Below are positions 10,587 through 21,188 of a DNA stretch of 64,000 nt, in pieces. The stretch's first letter is position 1. Each line of letters starts with the position of its first letter. Position numbers and translations under genes: made by a program. Origin of the DNA: Prorocentrum cordatum (taxonomy: Eukaryota; Sar; Dinophyceae; Prorocentrales; Prorocentraceae); contig CAUYUJ010018874.1 in NCBI GenBank assembly GCA_963575745.1, positions 1-64,000 of the forward strand, given 5' to 3'. The notes under the pieces are model-generated. The model saw only the letters and a list, made by a program, of their open reading frames with translations, searched no databases and was not told where the DNA came from.

Positions 10587-10640
10587 GTCCGGCACCGCCG
10601 GGCAAAATGTCGCTGTCCGGCCCCGCCGGATAATATGTCA
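10587..10640. repeat. Two-copy ~27-bp tandem repeat
   Basis: GTCCGGC/GTCCGGCC followed by CCGCCGG and an AATATGTC/AAATGTC end, copied at 10587 and 10615. Each copy carries a CCGGC…GCCGG inverted pair. Confidence 0.6.
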
Positions 10641-10852
10641 CACACGGGGGAAGGGGAACCAGGGGGGGGCGCCGACCGCATCCCAGCGAGAAGGAGGGCA
10701 GGGGCAGTGAGAACCCAGCGCGGTCTCGAGAAGGCTTCGAGAGATGGCCCAGGGGAGCTCGTTAGATCACATTTCACGCGAACCCAACGTTCACGCAGGT
10801 CATGGGGCCGCCATCTCGGCCCAGACGTTGTGCCAGGGAAACCGTGGTCTCA

Positions 10853-11013
10853 TTTGGGCAGGGCGCGATTTTGAGTTGAATCGCGGTATCTCACCCATGA
10901 ATTACCGATTGGGGCAGGGCAACACTATTGATATAACGTTTTTCTTGGGACAGGGCACTATCTTGAGTCGGCCGTGCTTTCTTGGGGCAGGGCAAGGTTT
11001 CTTGGGGCAGGGC
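10853..11013. repeat. Five irregularly spaced TTGGGGCAGGGC motifs
   Basis: Copies begin near 10853, 10909, 10945, 10982 and 11002. The first and third carry one change. Spacings of about 56, 36, 37 and 20 bp argue against a simple tandem array. Confidence 0.6.
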
Positions 11014-11801
11014 AGGGATTTTTGTGGCGCCATCTTGAGTCAATCATTTGATGGCTTCCGTGGACCTCGAACAGGGGAGTCTTAGAGAACAGGGGAAACA
11101 ATTCGAAGCCAGAAAAAAACATCTACAAATATTACACCAAAAATCGAACTCGAAAAAACATAAGGCATGTCTGTGAAATCCACACGCAACTCCTTTTTAT
11201 TCAACATTGAACCTTCGATGCCCAACCGCGTCACAACATAAACATCGGCGCCCCCAATGGCACATGCTGAAAACTGCTGACGTCATACGTAGCACGATTA
11301 TTAGAAAGCGACCCCGACATTGTACATTGTTGTCATCGTTCGCTAACGTGCGTCGAAACACGTCGTGTGTCTTGTTGGTCCGACCTGGCCTCGCGTTGCC
11401 CCTCAAGAGCCCTCTTGGCCCGCGAGGCCTCACGGTGTCCACGCTTGGTTCATCTTGGCCCGCGAGGCCGAGCGCCCTCCGCATGTCGGCTCACATGAGC
11501 GTAGAGCCACGACTGCCCCTCCCCCTGGCCCCCCCCTTTATGCATACCCTCCGCTTTCGAACGATTCTCGCCGCCGTGCCAGCCCAGCCGTTCCGTTGGC
11601 AGTTTTCCGAATCAATGTTTGGTGTTGGGTTTTGCTCGGATCTGTGCTTATCGTTGGCAGCTGGTCGGGCTCGGCAGCGGATCAGCGCTTATCGCTGGCA
11701 GCTGTGGCAGTGTCAGTGTTTTATCGCTGGCAGCTTGATATTCGGTCGTCCGACATCACCTCTGAACTCCTCCTGCCCTCATTGATAGCTCGTGTTTTTT
11801 T

Positions 11802-12123
11802 TTGTCTGCGTCGAGCCGTTTGGCTTCAAGGTCTGGCATCGAGGAGGTTCCAGATGACATCTTGCGCGCGTTCGATGCGTTGCCTGCGGTGCGGAAGCGC
11901 GAGCGGGAGTCGCCGGATGCCGGTTGCTGGCGTCGGAGATTCCAGGCTTTGAAGGCTCGGAGCTCGGCCCAGGCCTCCGCTCGCAAGGGCGAGCGGGCCA
12001 CCCGGCACCAGGGGCTCGAGGCTCTCAGTCGGCGACGGGGCAGGGAACAGATCCGCAGGGGCGACCTCTGCATCGACTTGCCCCACCGTCGCAAGAGGGC
12101 TCCCCAGATGAGGGCGCGAAGAT
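11802..12123 (+). CDS. Possible exon, unrecognised product
   Basis: An open segment reading IEEVPDDILRAFDALPAV followed by a basic, helix-prone region (RRRFQALKARS, RRGREQIRRGD). It ends where a G-rich low-complexity run begins (12128). Balanced amino-acid use makes it more gene-like than its surroundings, but no splice sites or family are recognised. The rest of 11200-13430 is GC-rich or pyrimidine-rich and holds nothing firm; 13000-13330 is T-rich and intron-like. Confidence 0.3.
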
Positions 12124-13453
12124 TTGAAGGGGGAAGGAGGGGGGGGGGCGGGCGAAGAGGAGGCGAAAGGGGGGGGGCAGGAGGAGGAAGAAGAGGTGTA
12201 GAAAGGGAGAAGAAGAGGGAGGTGGAAGAGTAGGAACCGCAGCGCGTCGGACCTTCCATCAGGCTAAAGTCAACCCTCGGGGGCTGCTTCCCGAAGGGTG
12301 TCAGCATTCGGCATATGTTGGCGTCGGCCCCCCCCCTCCTTCGCCACCTCTCCCACCCCCCCCTCCCCCTTTCTGCACCTCCGCTTCCTCCTCGCCCCAC
12401 CCCTGCTTACCTCCTCTTTCTCGTCGCCCAGCCTGCGTCGCAGGTCGTCGGGCGCCGAAAGCAGTTTCCAGAGCTGGGGGGGCGGGGGAGAACGCCGTCG
12501 GCAACGCCGCCCATCGGCTGAAGGTTTCGCCCGCGTCGGCCCGAGTGCATCAGCGCGCGTTCGCCCGCCGCGTCCTCGAGGATTTCGTCGGTCGACGGTG
12601 GTTTCAACTGAAACTAGGACTGGGCATGCGGGGGGGCCCGAGGTCCATTTTGAAAGGCGTTTGACCTTCTTTTTTTTTGAGGGGGGGGATAGGCCCCCCT
12701 GGTGGATGCCTTTGAACGGCCCCCGAGGCCCCCTTCGACAGGGCAAATTCTCGTCCGCGGCCATCGACCGCCCCTTCGATGCAACCCCGTGGATCGTGGA
12801 ATTTTGATGCCTCTCTTCCATCGTGGCTCCGCGGGCACGGTATTTCACGCAGGGCCATCCCCCGCCCTCCTCCTCCCCCTCCTCCCACGCCTCTTCCTCC
12901 CACTCCTCACCCATCCTCATCCTTCCATCTTGCCTCCTCCGCGGGCGCGGGATGTCGCCCTTCCCCCTGCCGGCCCTGCTTGCACGTTTTCATCCTAATA
13001 TCTTTGTTACATGCTATATTGGCTTATATCAGATCTCTCTCCCCCGATACCTTATATTATTGTGTTGTTTCGTTGTTATGGTATTATATGGCTGCGTTTC
13101 GGTATTGTCATTGTTATTGTGTGTCTTTTGTTTCTCATTCGTTTTTCATGTTATGTCTCTCTATGTGCCCCTTCCTTCGTGTCATTGCGTGTTCCTCTCG
13201 CCCCCCCTTCTCATTCTCGATTTCTTTGTTTCAGTTTTGATTTCTTTCCTTTTTGTTTGTGTTCTCTCTCTCTCTGTTTATATATATGCATGTATTATTA
13301 TTATTATTCTCGCTCTTTCCCTGTCATCCCGCCGCCGCCCTCTCTCGCCCCACCCCCCACCCCCCCTTCCCCCCCCCCCACCCCGGCCCGCGCATTCTCG
13401 GGGCCTTGGGCCAGGGCCCCGCCACGGGCAAATGGGCCGCGCACGCGCTGTCC

Positions 13454-13790
13454 GAGGTCCAGAAGAAGTTTGGAAGACCATGCGTGCCTTCGAGGGGTTG
13501 TTTGGAGGTCCTCGGCCAGAAGATCAGAATTGCTTCAGTTGATCGCGATGGCTTCAGGGTTGCGGGAGTCATTGTCGTTCAGCCGATGTTCCTGGCTAGT
13601 GGCAAGGCCGCCGCGGCCCTAAGTGCTCTTGAGGCGGCCGACAGCAGTTTCGCACTCAATGAGATTCAGGAGCATGCGAAACACGCGAAGCATTTGTTTT
13701 TGGGGGCGGCCCCCGACGAGGCGAGGGCAAACAAATTGTGCGTTAAGAAGTATACAATGGCCTTCGGCTTTGTCCACCGATGCCCGATGC
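13454..13790 (+). CDS. Exon-like segment, unrecognised product
   Basis: It begins after a possible acceptor AG and reads KKFGRPCVPSRGCLEVLGQ, then IRIASVDRDGFRVAGVIVV and a helical stretch (AAALSALEAADSSFALNEIQ) ending in KKYTMAFGFVHRC. Codon and residue use are protein-like, unlike the pyrimidine-rich DNA before it and the G-rich DNA after it. A further small segment near 14050-14210 (SALSKIPNVLISPMQGCSAHMLH) could be the next exon in another phase. No family is recognised. Confidence 0.4.
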
Positions 13791-14280
13791 CCAGATCATT
13801 CGCGCCCCCCTGGGATCTCGGCATGGTCTTGCGCCATTCGAACGGCGCCCAGGGGTCGCCAGCGATGGAGGGGTGGCGGGGAGGAAGGGGGTGGCGGACC
13901 AGGGGGGGGCGGCTTTCTCACGCTGGTCCGCGGGCCGTTCCATTTGGGTTCCTTCGGGTTTCTTGGCATCTTCTCGGGGGCCTCAAGGCCCTCGCGCGGG
14001 GCGCTCGGGCATTCGGGCGCGCCGCGGTTCTGGGCCCTGAGACAATCGGGCGAATTCATGGGTTCACGACGTCGTGCCTGCGGCGCATCGGCGGGCAAGT
14101 CAGCGTTGAGCAAGATTCCGAACGTGCTGATTTCTCCGATGCAGGGGTGCAGCGCGCACATGCTGCACAATGGCATGAATAGAGCCACGAGGCCATCTCT
14201 GGGTTTAAATGCATCGTTTTTTTTTTCATGTTGCGTCAATGTCTTGCACCAGATGGGCCCTGGCGTCGCAATGAAGACAG

Positions 14281-14478
<198 letters not shown>

Positions 14479-14664
14479 TAGTGAAAGACATTGGGTTATC
14501 AAGATTGGGTTTTTCTTCTTTGCAGTAGTGGTGCGAATCGCGTGAATGAAGCAGGGCACGGCGTATCGCCGCGGGTCTTCTCTGTCGCCGCCATCGCCGC
14601 GCCGTTCGTCGCATGCCTTTTGCCCCCTCGCAGTCTGCGCGACGTCGTCGGAGACGTGCGTGCC

Positions 14665-15365
14665 ATGTCCACAGTCGAGCAGCAGGTGTCGTACAGGAAT
14701 AGATTGGATGCAGCCTTTGATGATCTCGGTTCTCAGCCTGGGCAATTCGCATGGGATCGAGTCTCGTTGCCGCGCCCAGAATGGAAGGAACAGTTGAAAG
14801 ACATTTTGGAACACACGTCAATGCGGGATTGCAGAGGCAGCGTTTTCGGGGGAGACGATCTGTTTTTCAAAAAGCGCGGCTTCGATCAGGCCCAGGCCAG
14901 ACTTGAGTTAGTCTGCACCTTCTTGAACGGAAACCCATCGTCTCGCATTTGGGTTCACTTTGAGCGGACTTGCGGCCTGTGCAGCTCTCGCGAGGAGGCG
15001 TGGGCAAATTGGTCTGCTGCTGCTAGAGAGGCCGGACTTGTCGCCATTAACAACCCCCACAAGAACAGTTTGGTTCGATGGGGATCGAAGTGGAAGGCGA
15101 TGGCCCAGCAGTCGATGAAGATTCTCGTTCGTGAGATAGGCCCCATCTGTTCGACGATGGCTTTCGACCCCGCGCGGCTCCACGACGGTGGCGCAGAAGG
15201 CAATGACGGCGACAACGACTGGCGCATCCGGCTCAAGAGAAAGATGGTCAGATCCCGCCGACTACAGATGATGCCGTCTCTCCTGCGCACGCATTCGACA
15301 ATCCTTCGCGCTTCGCGCGCTTCCGCCGGCCCGCCCCAGAAGAGCCGCCAGACGAGTCGCCTTGA
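14665..15365 (+). CDS. Exon-like segment, unrecognised product
   Basis: From ATG at 14665 it reads MSTVEQQVSYRNRLDAAFDD, then WKEQLKDILEHTSMRDC, FLNGNPSSRIWVHFERTCGL, EEAWANWSAAAREAGLV and WRIRLKRKMVRSRRLQM. The composition is that of a globular protein with basic segments. The frame is also open upstream (about 14560), so the ATG may be internal. After about 15365 the same frame runs into a GC-rich GGCC..CTTGG repeat, so the exon probably ends there. The neighbours on the same strand (13.45 and 15.8 kb) could belong to the same gene. No domain is recognised. Confidence 0.5.
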
Positions 15366-15531
15366 TGAGGGATATTGGAAGTCATTTTGGGCGTCTGGGA
15401 GGCCTCTTGGGCTGTATTGGGGCTCTCTTAGGGCCGTCTTGGTGGCCTCTGGAATTGTCTAGGGGCCTTCTTGGGGCCTTCTGGGGCGCTCTGTGGTTCA
15501 AAGTATGATGATGATGATGATGATGATGATG
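15366..15531. repeat. Degenerate GGGCCGTCTTGG-type repeat and (ATG)9
   Basis: 15366-15500 is made of short degenerate units such as GGCCGTCTTGG and GGCCTTCTTGGGG. They are the reverse complement of the CCCAAGACGGCC repeats at 59.9-60.2 and 62.3-64 kb. A perfect ATG trinucleotide run follows at 15504-15531. The position between two exon-like segments suggests an intron. Confidence 0.7.
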
Positions 15532-15816
15532 AGCCCTGGAGGTCCTCTGGGGGCCATCTTGGAGGCCATGGTCCATGGTTCAGAAGATGGGAGGAGCCCT
15601 CATGTTGCCCCCTTCCCCCCCCCCATCGGGGGCCACGATCATTGCGACTTTTGCGTGGGGCGCCAGATCGTAGCCGCGCCAGCGAGTTCTCTGACCGTTC
15701 GAGGACCCCCCCCCCATGCAGGTCCAGGGGGGCGGGCGGGGGGGGGCGCCGATTCCCCCCCCCCCAGGATTCAGAGCAGGACAGAACGAATTCGTTAGAC
15801 CTCCTACGCCCGCAGG

Positions 15817-16791
15817 GCGCGTTGGATTTTCTTGTGTCCTGAACCATTTGAGAAATTATGGCATAGGTTAGAATATTTGGACAGCCACAAGGGGACGCTG
15901 AAGGATATATGTTGCTCGAGCAAAACAGACATCGACCCGATTTCCTTTGCGGAGAAGAGCTCCGCTTGCATGCTGACCCAAGAGGGGACGGAGACATCTC
16001 TACGGTTTTTTTGGAGGAGGTATGCAGATGATTCACAGATGTTGGACACGTCGAAGGCCACGGCGTTTCGTGTGATAACTTTTCACATTTCCCAAATGTC
16101 CTGGAGGTTTCAGTATCTGCGTGACTTCCCTTTCGCGTTGGCACCTCGGGTAGCAATGGCCTGCGACGAGCTGGCAGGCCTGTGCAAGCCGCTCTTCGAC
16201 AGGCCTGAGTGTTGTAACGAGGTTGATTTCGCTATGAAGTTGCGCGCTCTGTTTTCATCAGCCGATGAGTTGGCTCGAGACGATAAGTGGTGGGCAGGTT
16301 TCTTTCAGTATTTAGATGAAACTCCGATCAGCAACATGTCGATCGAACGATTGCTGGCGTTATATAAGCAGAGCGTGTTCTGGGATAAGGGCGCTGCCGC
16401 CCTTGAGCGGGTCTGTTCGAACGGCTATTTGTCGGATCATCTCGCCAGACATGTTTCCAAAGGCTCGCGCGATCCTCGAGTAGAAACAGCTAGCCAGCTT
16501 GCTGACGCCGGAGCCCCCCTCGAGCGTGATCGGGCCGCTGTCTTGGATAACATGCGGGCGCCGAATAGCAAAGCCAGGTGTGGACCCACGGCGGCCATTG
16601 CGCATTCCAACGAGAAGATGAAAGGCCGCAAGTTTGACAACAAGGGGGGGCGGTCGGCTTTCCAGCGGGCTCGCGTCAGCGAGTTCCCGGAGTTGCCCCC
16701 GTCTGACAAGTTGCCCTTTGAGGCTGCGGCGTTCGACAGCCGCAGGGCCAGGGCGCCAGGGCCGTCTAACTTCGCTTCAAGGGAGTTGTAA
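15817..16791 (+). CDS. Exon-like segment ending in a stop, unrecognised product
   Basis: Open for about 320 codons to TAA at 16789. It reads CPEPFEKLWHRLEYLDSHKG, SLRFFWRRYADDSQM, FHISQMSWRFQYLRDFPFAL, a Cys-bearing helical part (ELAGLCKPLFDRPECCNEVD), WWAGFFQYLDETPISNMSIE and a basic C-terminus. The YADD string is not an RT motif C, because no other RT motifs surround it. Upstream codons are also open (RRARWIF), fitting a splice entry near 15800. It could be the last coding exon of the gene beginning at 13.4 or 14.6 kb. Confidence 0.5.
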   Translation, partial: ARWIFLCPEPFEKLWHRLEYLDSHKGTLKDICCSSKTDIDPISFAEKSSACMLTQEGTETSLRFFWRRYADDSQMLDTSKATAFRVITFHISQMSWRFQYLRDFPFALAPRVAMACDELAGLCKPLFDRPECCNEVDFAMKLRALFSSADELARDDKWWAGFFQYLDETPISNMSIERLLALYKQSVFWDKGAAALERVCSNGYLSDHLARHVSKGSRDPRVETASQLADAGAPLERDRAAVLDNMRAPNSKARCGPTAAIAHSNEKMKGRKFDNKGGRSAFQRARVSEFPELPPSDKLPFEAAAFDSRRARAPGPSNFASREL

Positions 16792-16811
16792 ACGGAGGGG
16801 GATTTATGGGA

Positions 16812-16946
16812 GGACTTACTACTACTACTACTACTACCACTACTACTACTACTACTACTATTATTATTATTACTACTACTACTAGGACTACGACTACGAC
16901 TACGACTACGACTACAACTACTACAATTACTACTCTACTACTCCTT

Positions 16947-16996
<50 letters not shown>

Positions 16997-17020
16997 GCTA
17001 TTACAGATTATTATTATTAC
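16812..17020. repeat. TAC/ACT/ACG trinucleotide repeat tract
   Basis: Runs of TAC, TAT, GAC and CTA triplets with phase changes. The poly-Thr, poly-Leu and poly-Val open frames across it are artefacts. Confidence 0.95.
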
Positions 17021-17040
17021 TGCGACTACGGCTGTGCGAC

Positions 17041-17321
17041 TGACTCCCTGGCGCCCGCGTCCCCCCCACGCAGCTGCTCTTGTTTTTAGCTCCTGTCGTC
17101 CTCGGGGATTCCTCTCAGCCCTTCCCCCCCTGGCGCAACTGTCCTCGCTGCGCCTGGGCATTCGCTTGCATGGCCCGTCTCGGAGGACGTCCGTCGCCGA
17201 CGACGCCAGGGCCAATTTTCAACAGCCTGCTCGCGCTGACCTGTTCGCCGGCATGGGGGCCCCCGACAACCCCCTGGACCCGTCTGTGTTCCGACAGTTC
17301 TTACCTAACAGCGAAGACTGA
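17041..17321 (+). CDS. Possible terminal exon, unrecognised product
   Basis: An open segment ending in TGA with a gene-like end (NFQQPARADLFAGMGAPDNP, then SVFRQFLPNSED). The start is merged with the trinucleotide tract, so only the last ~60 codons are persuasive. It is followed by a frame starting SIMTPQGVGAGPGEAAAEAE that soon enters a tandem repeat. Confidence 0.3.
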
Positions 17322-17440
17322 TAGGTTTCTCGTGGTGTCAAAGGAGAGCATCATGACTCCTCAGGGGGTCGGGGCGGGACCCGGGGAGGCTGCCGCCGAA
17401 GCCGAAATCGCTTTGGACATCCTCGCAAAATCGCTCTTGG

Positions 17441-17625
17441 TGCTCCCAGAACTTCATTCCCGGGCCACATTTTGGATGCCTGGAGCGAACTGTAAGCCAC
17501 TTCGTGCTCTTCAAGTTCCCAGAACTCCATTCCTGGGCATGATTTTGAATGCCCGGAGCCAACTGTAGGCAATTTCGTGTTCTTCTAGTTCCCAGAATTC
17601 CATTTCTGGGCCACATTTTGGATGC
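17441..17625. repeat. Three copies of a 63-72-bp tandem repeat
   Basis: Each unit has the order TGCTC/TTCTT, TCCCAGAA, CATT(T/C)C(T/C)GGGC, TTTTG(G/A)ATGC, GGAGC.AACTGTA. Copies start near 17441, 17504 and 17576; the last is truncated into the next repeat. Confidence 0.8.
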
Positions 17626-17955
17626 TGAGGCAGGCTGATGCCGCGGCCGAGGCAGGCTGAGGCTGAGACAGGCTTAGGCTGAGGCCGAGGTTAAAGGCAG
17701 ACTGAGGCTGAGGCTGAAGCAGACTGAGGCTGAGGCTGAGGCAGGCTGAGGCTGAGGCTGAGGCAGGCTGATGCTGAGGCCGAGGCTGAGGCTGATGCAC
17801 GCTGAGGCTGAGGCAGCCTGAGGCTGAGGCCGAGGCTGAAGGCAGACTGAGGCTGAGGCTGAAGCAGGCTGAGGCTGAGGCAGGCTGAGGCTGAGGCTGA
17901 GGCTGAGGCTGAGGCTGAGGCTGAGGCAGGCTGAGGCTGAGGCTGTGACTGCGAC
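17626..17955. repeat. GAGGCT hexamer minisatellite
   Basis: Imperfect (GAGGCT)n with GAGGCAGGCT and GAAGCAGACT variants forming a loose higher-order pattern. Confidence 0.95.
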
Positions 17956-18137
17956 TGCCGTTGCCGCTGCGACTGTCATCGCGAATGCGACTACGACTGC
18001 GAGAACAGCAGAATTCTACAACTGGATTTTCATTTGAATCTTAAGGGGAATGCTTTCAGATATGCTTCTACACGTCGCTGTTAGGTTGCTCTGCCGGGAT
18101 AATTAAGGCAGGATGCCGAGACAGCCTCGTTTCGGTC

Positions 18138-18255
18138 TTGGGGGAGGGGGGGGGGGGGGGGGGGGGGCGGGGGAGATGGGCCTAATGAGATGGGGGGGAG
18201 GGGGGAAGGGGGGGGGGGGGCGTTGGAGAATGGGGGGGCAGGGGGGGGAGACGGC

Positions 18256-18308
<53 letters not shown>

Positions 18309-18439
18309 GGAGGGAAACAGAAACAGACATACGATAGAGAGAGAGAGGGAACAACGCAGAAAGAGAGAAAGAGAAAGAGAAGGAGAAAGAGAAGAGAGAG
18401 AGAGAGAGAGAGAAGAGAAAGAGAGAGAGAAAATAATAA

Positions 18440-18475
<36 letters not shown>

Positions 18476-18675
18476 AAAAGAGAGGAGGGAACGCAGAAAG
18501 AGAAGGAGGGATATATGATGAGAGTCAGAGTCAAAGTCAGAGGCAACGAGAGAGGGAGGCGAAGCAGGGAGGGGGGAGGGGGGGGGGGCGGCACGGTCGA
18601 TGGGGGTGGATTGAGGAGGAAGAAAGGAGAGAGAGTGAGAGAGATAGAGAGAGAGAGAGAGAGAGGGCGAGAGGT
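18138..18675. repeat. G-rich tract and (GA)n microsatellite
   Basis: 18138-18245 is dominated by long G runs. From 18254 it becomes GA with AAA and GGA interruptions. No gene seen. Confidence 0.9.
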
Positions 18676-18710
18676 CCCGGGGTGAACTTGCACGAGCGGA
18701 ATTTCTCAAG

Positions 18711-19600
18711 AAGTGTTTCGTAGATCAGGGCAATCTCATATCCGAGGGCGAGGGGTTCCCGAAATCGTTTAGTTGTTTGCAAGCCCATCCTGGGATCTGC
18801 AGGACAGTTGGCGCTGGCTTTCTGAAGGCGAACGCGGGGGCGGGGTCTTCGCTGCGGACGCAATTGGCGGCCCATGTCGGGGAGGGTAAGTTTTTCGAGT
18901 TGAAGCTCGCGCGCGCAGGTCAGACAGCAGGCCAGCCGTTGATCGGTCTTTGTGCGCACCTGCGGCCTAGCGATCCCAGGGTTGCCTTGACATTGTGCGC
19001 CACGTGCAATGACGGCGCGGTGCAGTTGCAGACCCAAGACGGGACATGTGTCCTTGCAATTGGGCAGGCGCGCGTGAAATCACTCGTTCTATCTGCCCCT
19101 CAGCCAATGCACAAGGACGCGTCCATAGTCATTCGGAAGATCAACGCGTCTTTTCAGGATGGCATGGCGCCTCTGGCCCGGCAAACGGTGGTGGATCGCT
19201 CCGTCGACATCGTTGTTGTTCCATGCGTGGTGCCCCCCCAAGTCGCGGGCCCCCCTGGCCCTGCCTGGAGACGCGCCCGGGGATCCATCAGCGGAGGCCG
19301 TCCAGCTGCATGATGAGAAGACTCAGAGACTGCCTGGTCGATCTGCCGTGGGTTTTCAGAAGGCGTCGCTGGCAGCGACGCCTTTGTCTATCCTCAGCGA
19401 CCTCGGCGACTGCGAGGGCGGCGACGACGACGATGGCTCCTCCGATGGGGGGTGCGGCGGCGGCGACATCACAGATTCTGCAAAGCACGTCGACTTTCTC
19501 GAAAAGGCAGACCAGAAGCTGGTCGCCCGGGCAAGCCCGGAGCTCGGTGCGCTGCAGGGGGGGCAGGGGCTTTTCTTTTATCCAGAGGACGTTGGATGTG
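18711..19600 (+). pseudogene. Exon-like segment with a frame change at a C7 run, unrecognised product
   Basis: The frame reads FVDQGNLISEGEGFPKSF, SSLRTQLAAHVGEGKFFELK, LIGLCAHLRPSDPRVALTLC, DGAVQLQTQDGTCVLAIGQ and SVDIVVVPCVV up to about 19230. There the gene-like sequence moves to the next frame (LPGDAPGDPSAEAVQLHDEK, then ATPLSILSDLGDCEGGDDDD and KHVDFLEKADQKLVARASPE). The switch coincides with a run of seven C, so a one-base length error or mutation is the simplest explanation. It ends at a C homopolymer (from 19614). Domain not recognised. Confidence 0.45.
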
Positions 19601-19613
19601 ACTGCCGCGCCCC

Positions 19614-19860
19614 GCCCCCCCCCCCCCCCCCCCCCCCCCCCTCACCCCGCGACCCTCGTGAGGTCAAGCTGGCGAAGCCCCCCCCCCGGGCCCAGGGCCC
19701 CGGGGCGCATGAGAGCAGCAGCCAGAGGTGAAGGGCCCCGAGGAGTTCGCCCCGATGGCCCCCCTATCCTTCTCCCCCCCTCACTCCTCCTCCTCCTCCT
19801 CCTCCTCCTCCTCCTCATCCTCCTCCTCCTCCTCCTCCCCCTCCTCCCCCCCCCCTGGAA
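19614..19860. repeat. C homopolymers and (TCC)n tract
   Basis: About 26 C near 19616-19641, then a TCC trinucleotide run at 19785-19850. Confidence 0.9.
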
Positions 19861-20019
19861 GAATTCCGTCGTGGGAACAGGGGCCCGTCAGGAGAACGCC
19901 GGGCCCGTCATGAAAACGGCACGGCCCGCCCTGAGAACAGGGGGGTCCGCCCCGGGAACGCCGGGGGCGGGGGGGGCCCAGGGGGCGCGAAGGCCCTGTG
20001 GGGGGAGGTGCGAGAACAG

Positions 20020-20180
20020 CGAGGCGGAGAAGGAGGAGGAGGAGGACAGGGGGAAGACGAGCGGCGGAGGAGAAGGGGGGAAGGGGAAGGTGAGGGGAAG
20101 CAGGAGGAGGGGGGGGGGAGGCGGAAGGGGCGCGCGCCTCCTCGCGTGCGGCTGCGGGCCGATGGCACGCAGCCGCCCGC
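20020..20180. other. Purine-rich stretch, no gene seen
   Basis: GGA/GAAGG-rich DNA leading into the first CGTCGT module. Open frames on both strands reflect composition only. Confidence 0.5.
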
Positions 20181-20353
20181 GTCGTCGTCGACGTCGTATT
20201 CGTCGTCGTCGACGTCGCGGTCGGCGTCGTCGTCGTCGTCGCGGGGGCACGAGAATTCCCCGAGTTGTTCGGGGAGGGGCCTCGGGGGCGCGATGTCCAG
20301 AACATGCTGGGGAGTCTGGAGTGGAAACTTCGTCGTTGTCGTCGTCGCCGTTA
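20180..20353 (+). repeat. CGTCGT module 1 with hairpin
   Basis: GTCGTC/GACGTC runs, then CCCCGAGTTGTTCGGGG (a 6-bp stem, 5-base loop), then GATGTCCAGAACATGCTGGG and GGAGTGGAAACTTCGTCGT. It is the one copy entered from purine-rich DNA, not a telomere-like array. Confidence 0.85.
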
Positions 20354-20426
20354 GGTAGGGGGTCACGGTTAGGGTTCTGGAGTAGGGTTCGGTTTAGGGT
20401 TAGGGTTTAGGGTTTAGGGTTTAGGG
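20351..20426 (+). repeat. Telomere-like array
   Basis: GGGTTAGGG and GGGTTTAGGG units with TCTGGA and CGG interruptions, between CGTCGT module 1 and unit U1. Confidence 0.85.
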
Positions 20427-21040
20427 TCTACTAGGCGCGGCCGCGAGTAGACCTGGACCGCGAACCCACCTGCGGTGGCCGTCAGTCCCACCCGCAAGCC
20501 ACCCCACCATAAAGATCATCTCTCCCCTCGGTAGAACCGCAGCGAGTGCAGCGTCGACGACGACGGCGACGGATGCGCGATCCAGGTGGCACGCGAGTGC
20601 TTCAACGGGCGAGAGATTCTGCACGCGTGCGCAGGAAGCGCGAGGTTGCCCAGGAGATGGAGCCGGTGTACATGAGGGGGTCGCAGTTTGTATTGTAAAT
20701 GCAAGGGATTCTGCACGCATGCTCAAGATGGAGCATGCGCAGGATCAGGAAGTGCTATTTTTTGCCGTAGATGGAGCGGGTTTACATAACGGGGTCGCAA
20801 CGGGGGCCGCCCACTTTGTGTTGTAAAAATATGAGATTCTGCACGCATGCGCAGGACATGCTATTTTTTTGCATAGGATGGAGGCGGATCGCGACGGGGA
20901 CTGGGCACTTTGTGCTGTGAAGAATTGAAGATTCTGCACGCGTGTTCAGGAAGTGCTATTTTTTACAATAGATGGAGCGGGTTTGCATACGGGCCTGTTT
21001 TATGGTAATTAGGGTTTAATAATTATAGGTTTAGAAATTT
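20427..21040 (+). repeat. Composite unit U1
   Basis: Four subrepeats. The (GAC)n run is short and interrupted (GACGACGACGGCGACGG). Confidence 0.85.
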
Positions 21041-21188
21041 AAAGTTAGGGTTTGGGGTTAGGGTTTAGGATCAGGGTTGGGGGGGGGTAGGTTTTCATGT
21101 CAGAGTTAGGTTTAGGGTTAGGGTTTAGTGTTCGGGTTAAGGATTAGGGTTAGGGTTTAGGGTTAGGGGTTAAGGTTTAGGGTTAGGG
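21041..21188 (+). repeat. Telomere-like array
   Basis: Mixed hexamer and heptamer TTAGGG/TTTAGGG with a G8 run and a TTTTCATGTCAGAG insert. Confidence 0.85.

Larger units (their letters stand above)
10399..11200. other. Non-coding stretch with a palindrome and short repeats
   Basis: No convincing coding segment. The perfect 18-bp palindrome AAATATCTATAGATATTT lies at 10515-10532. The tract 11101-11165 is A-rich. Confidence 0.5.

Noticed and set aside
15987-16070. YADD in the 15.8-kb segment as an RT catalytic motif
   Set aside because: No other RT motifs lie before or after it; the match is coincidental.
16766-17215. Poly-Thr, poly-Val and poly-Ile open frames
   Set aside because: Produced by the TAC/ACT trinucleotide tract on either strand.
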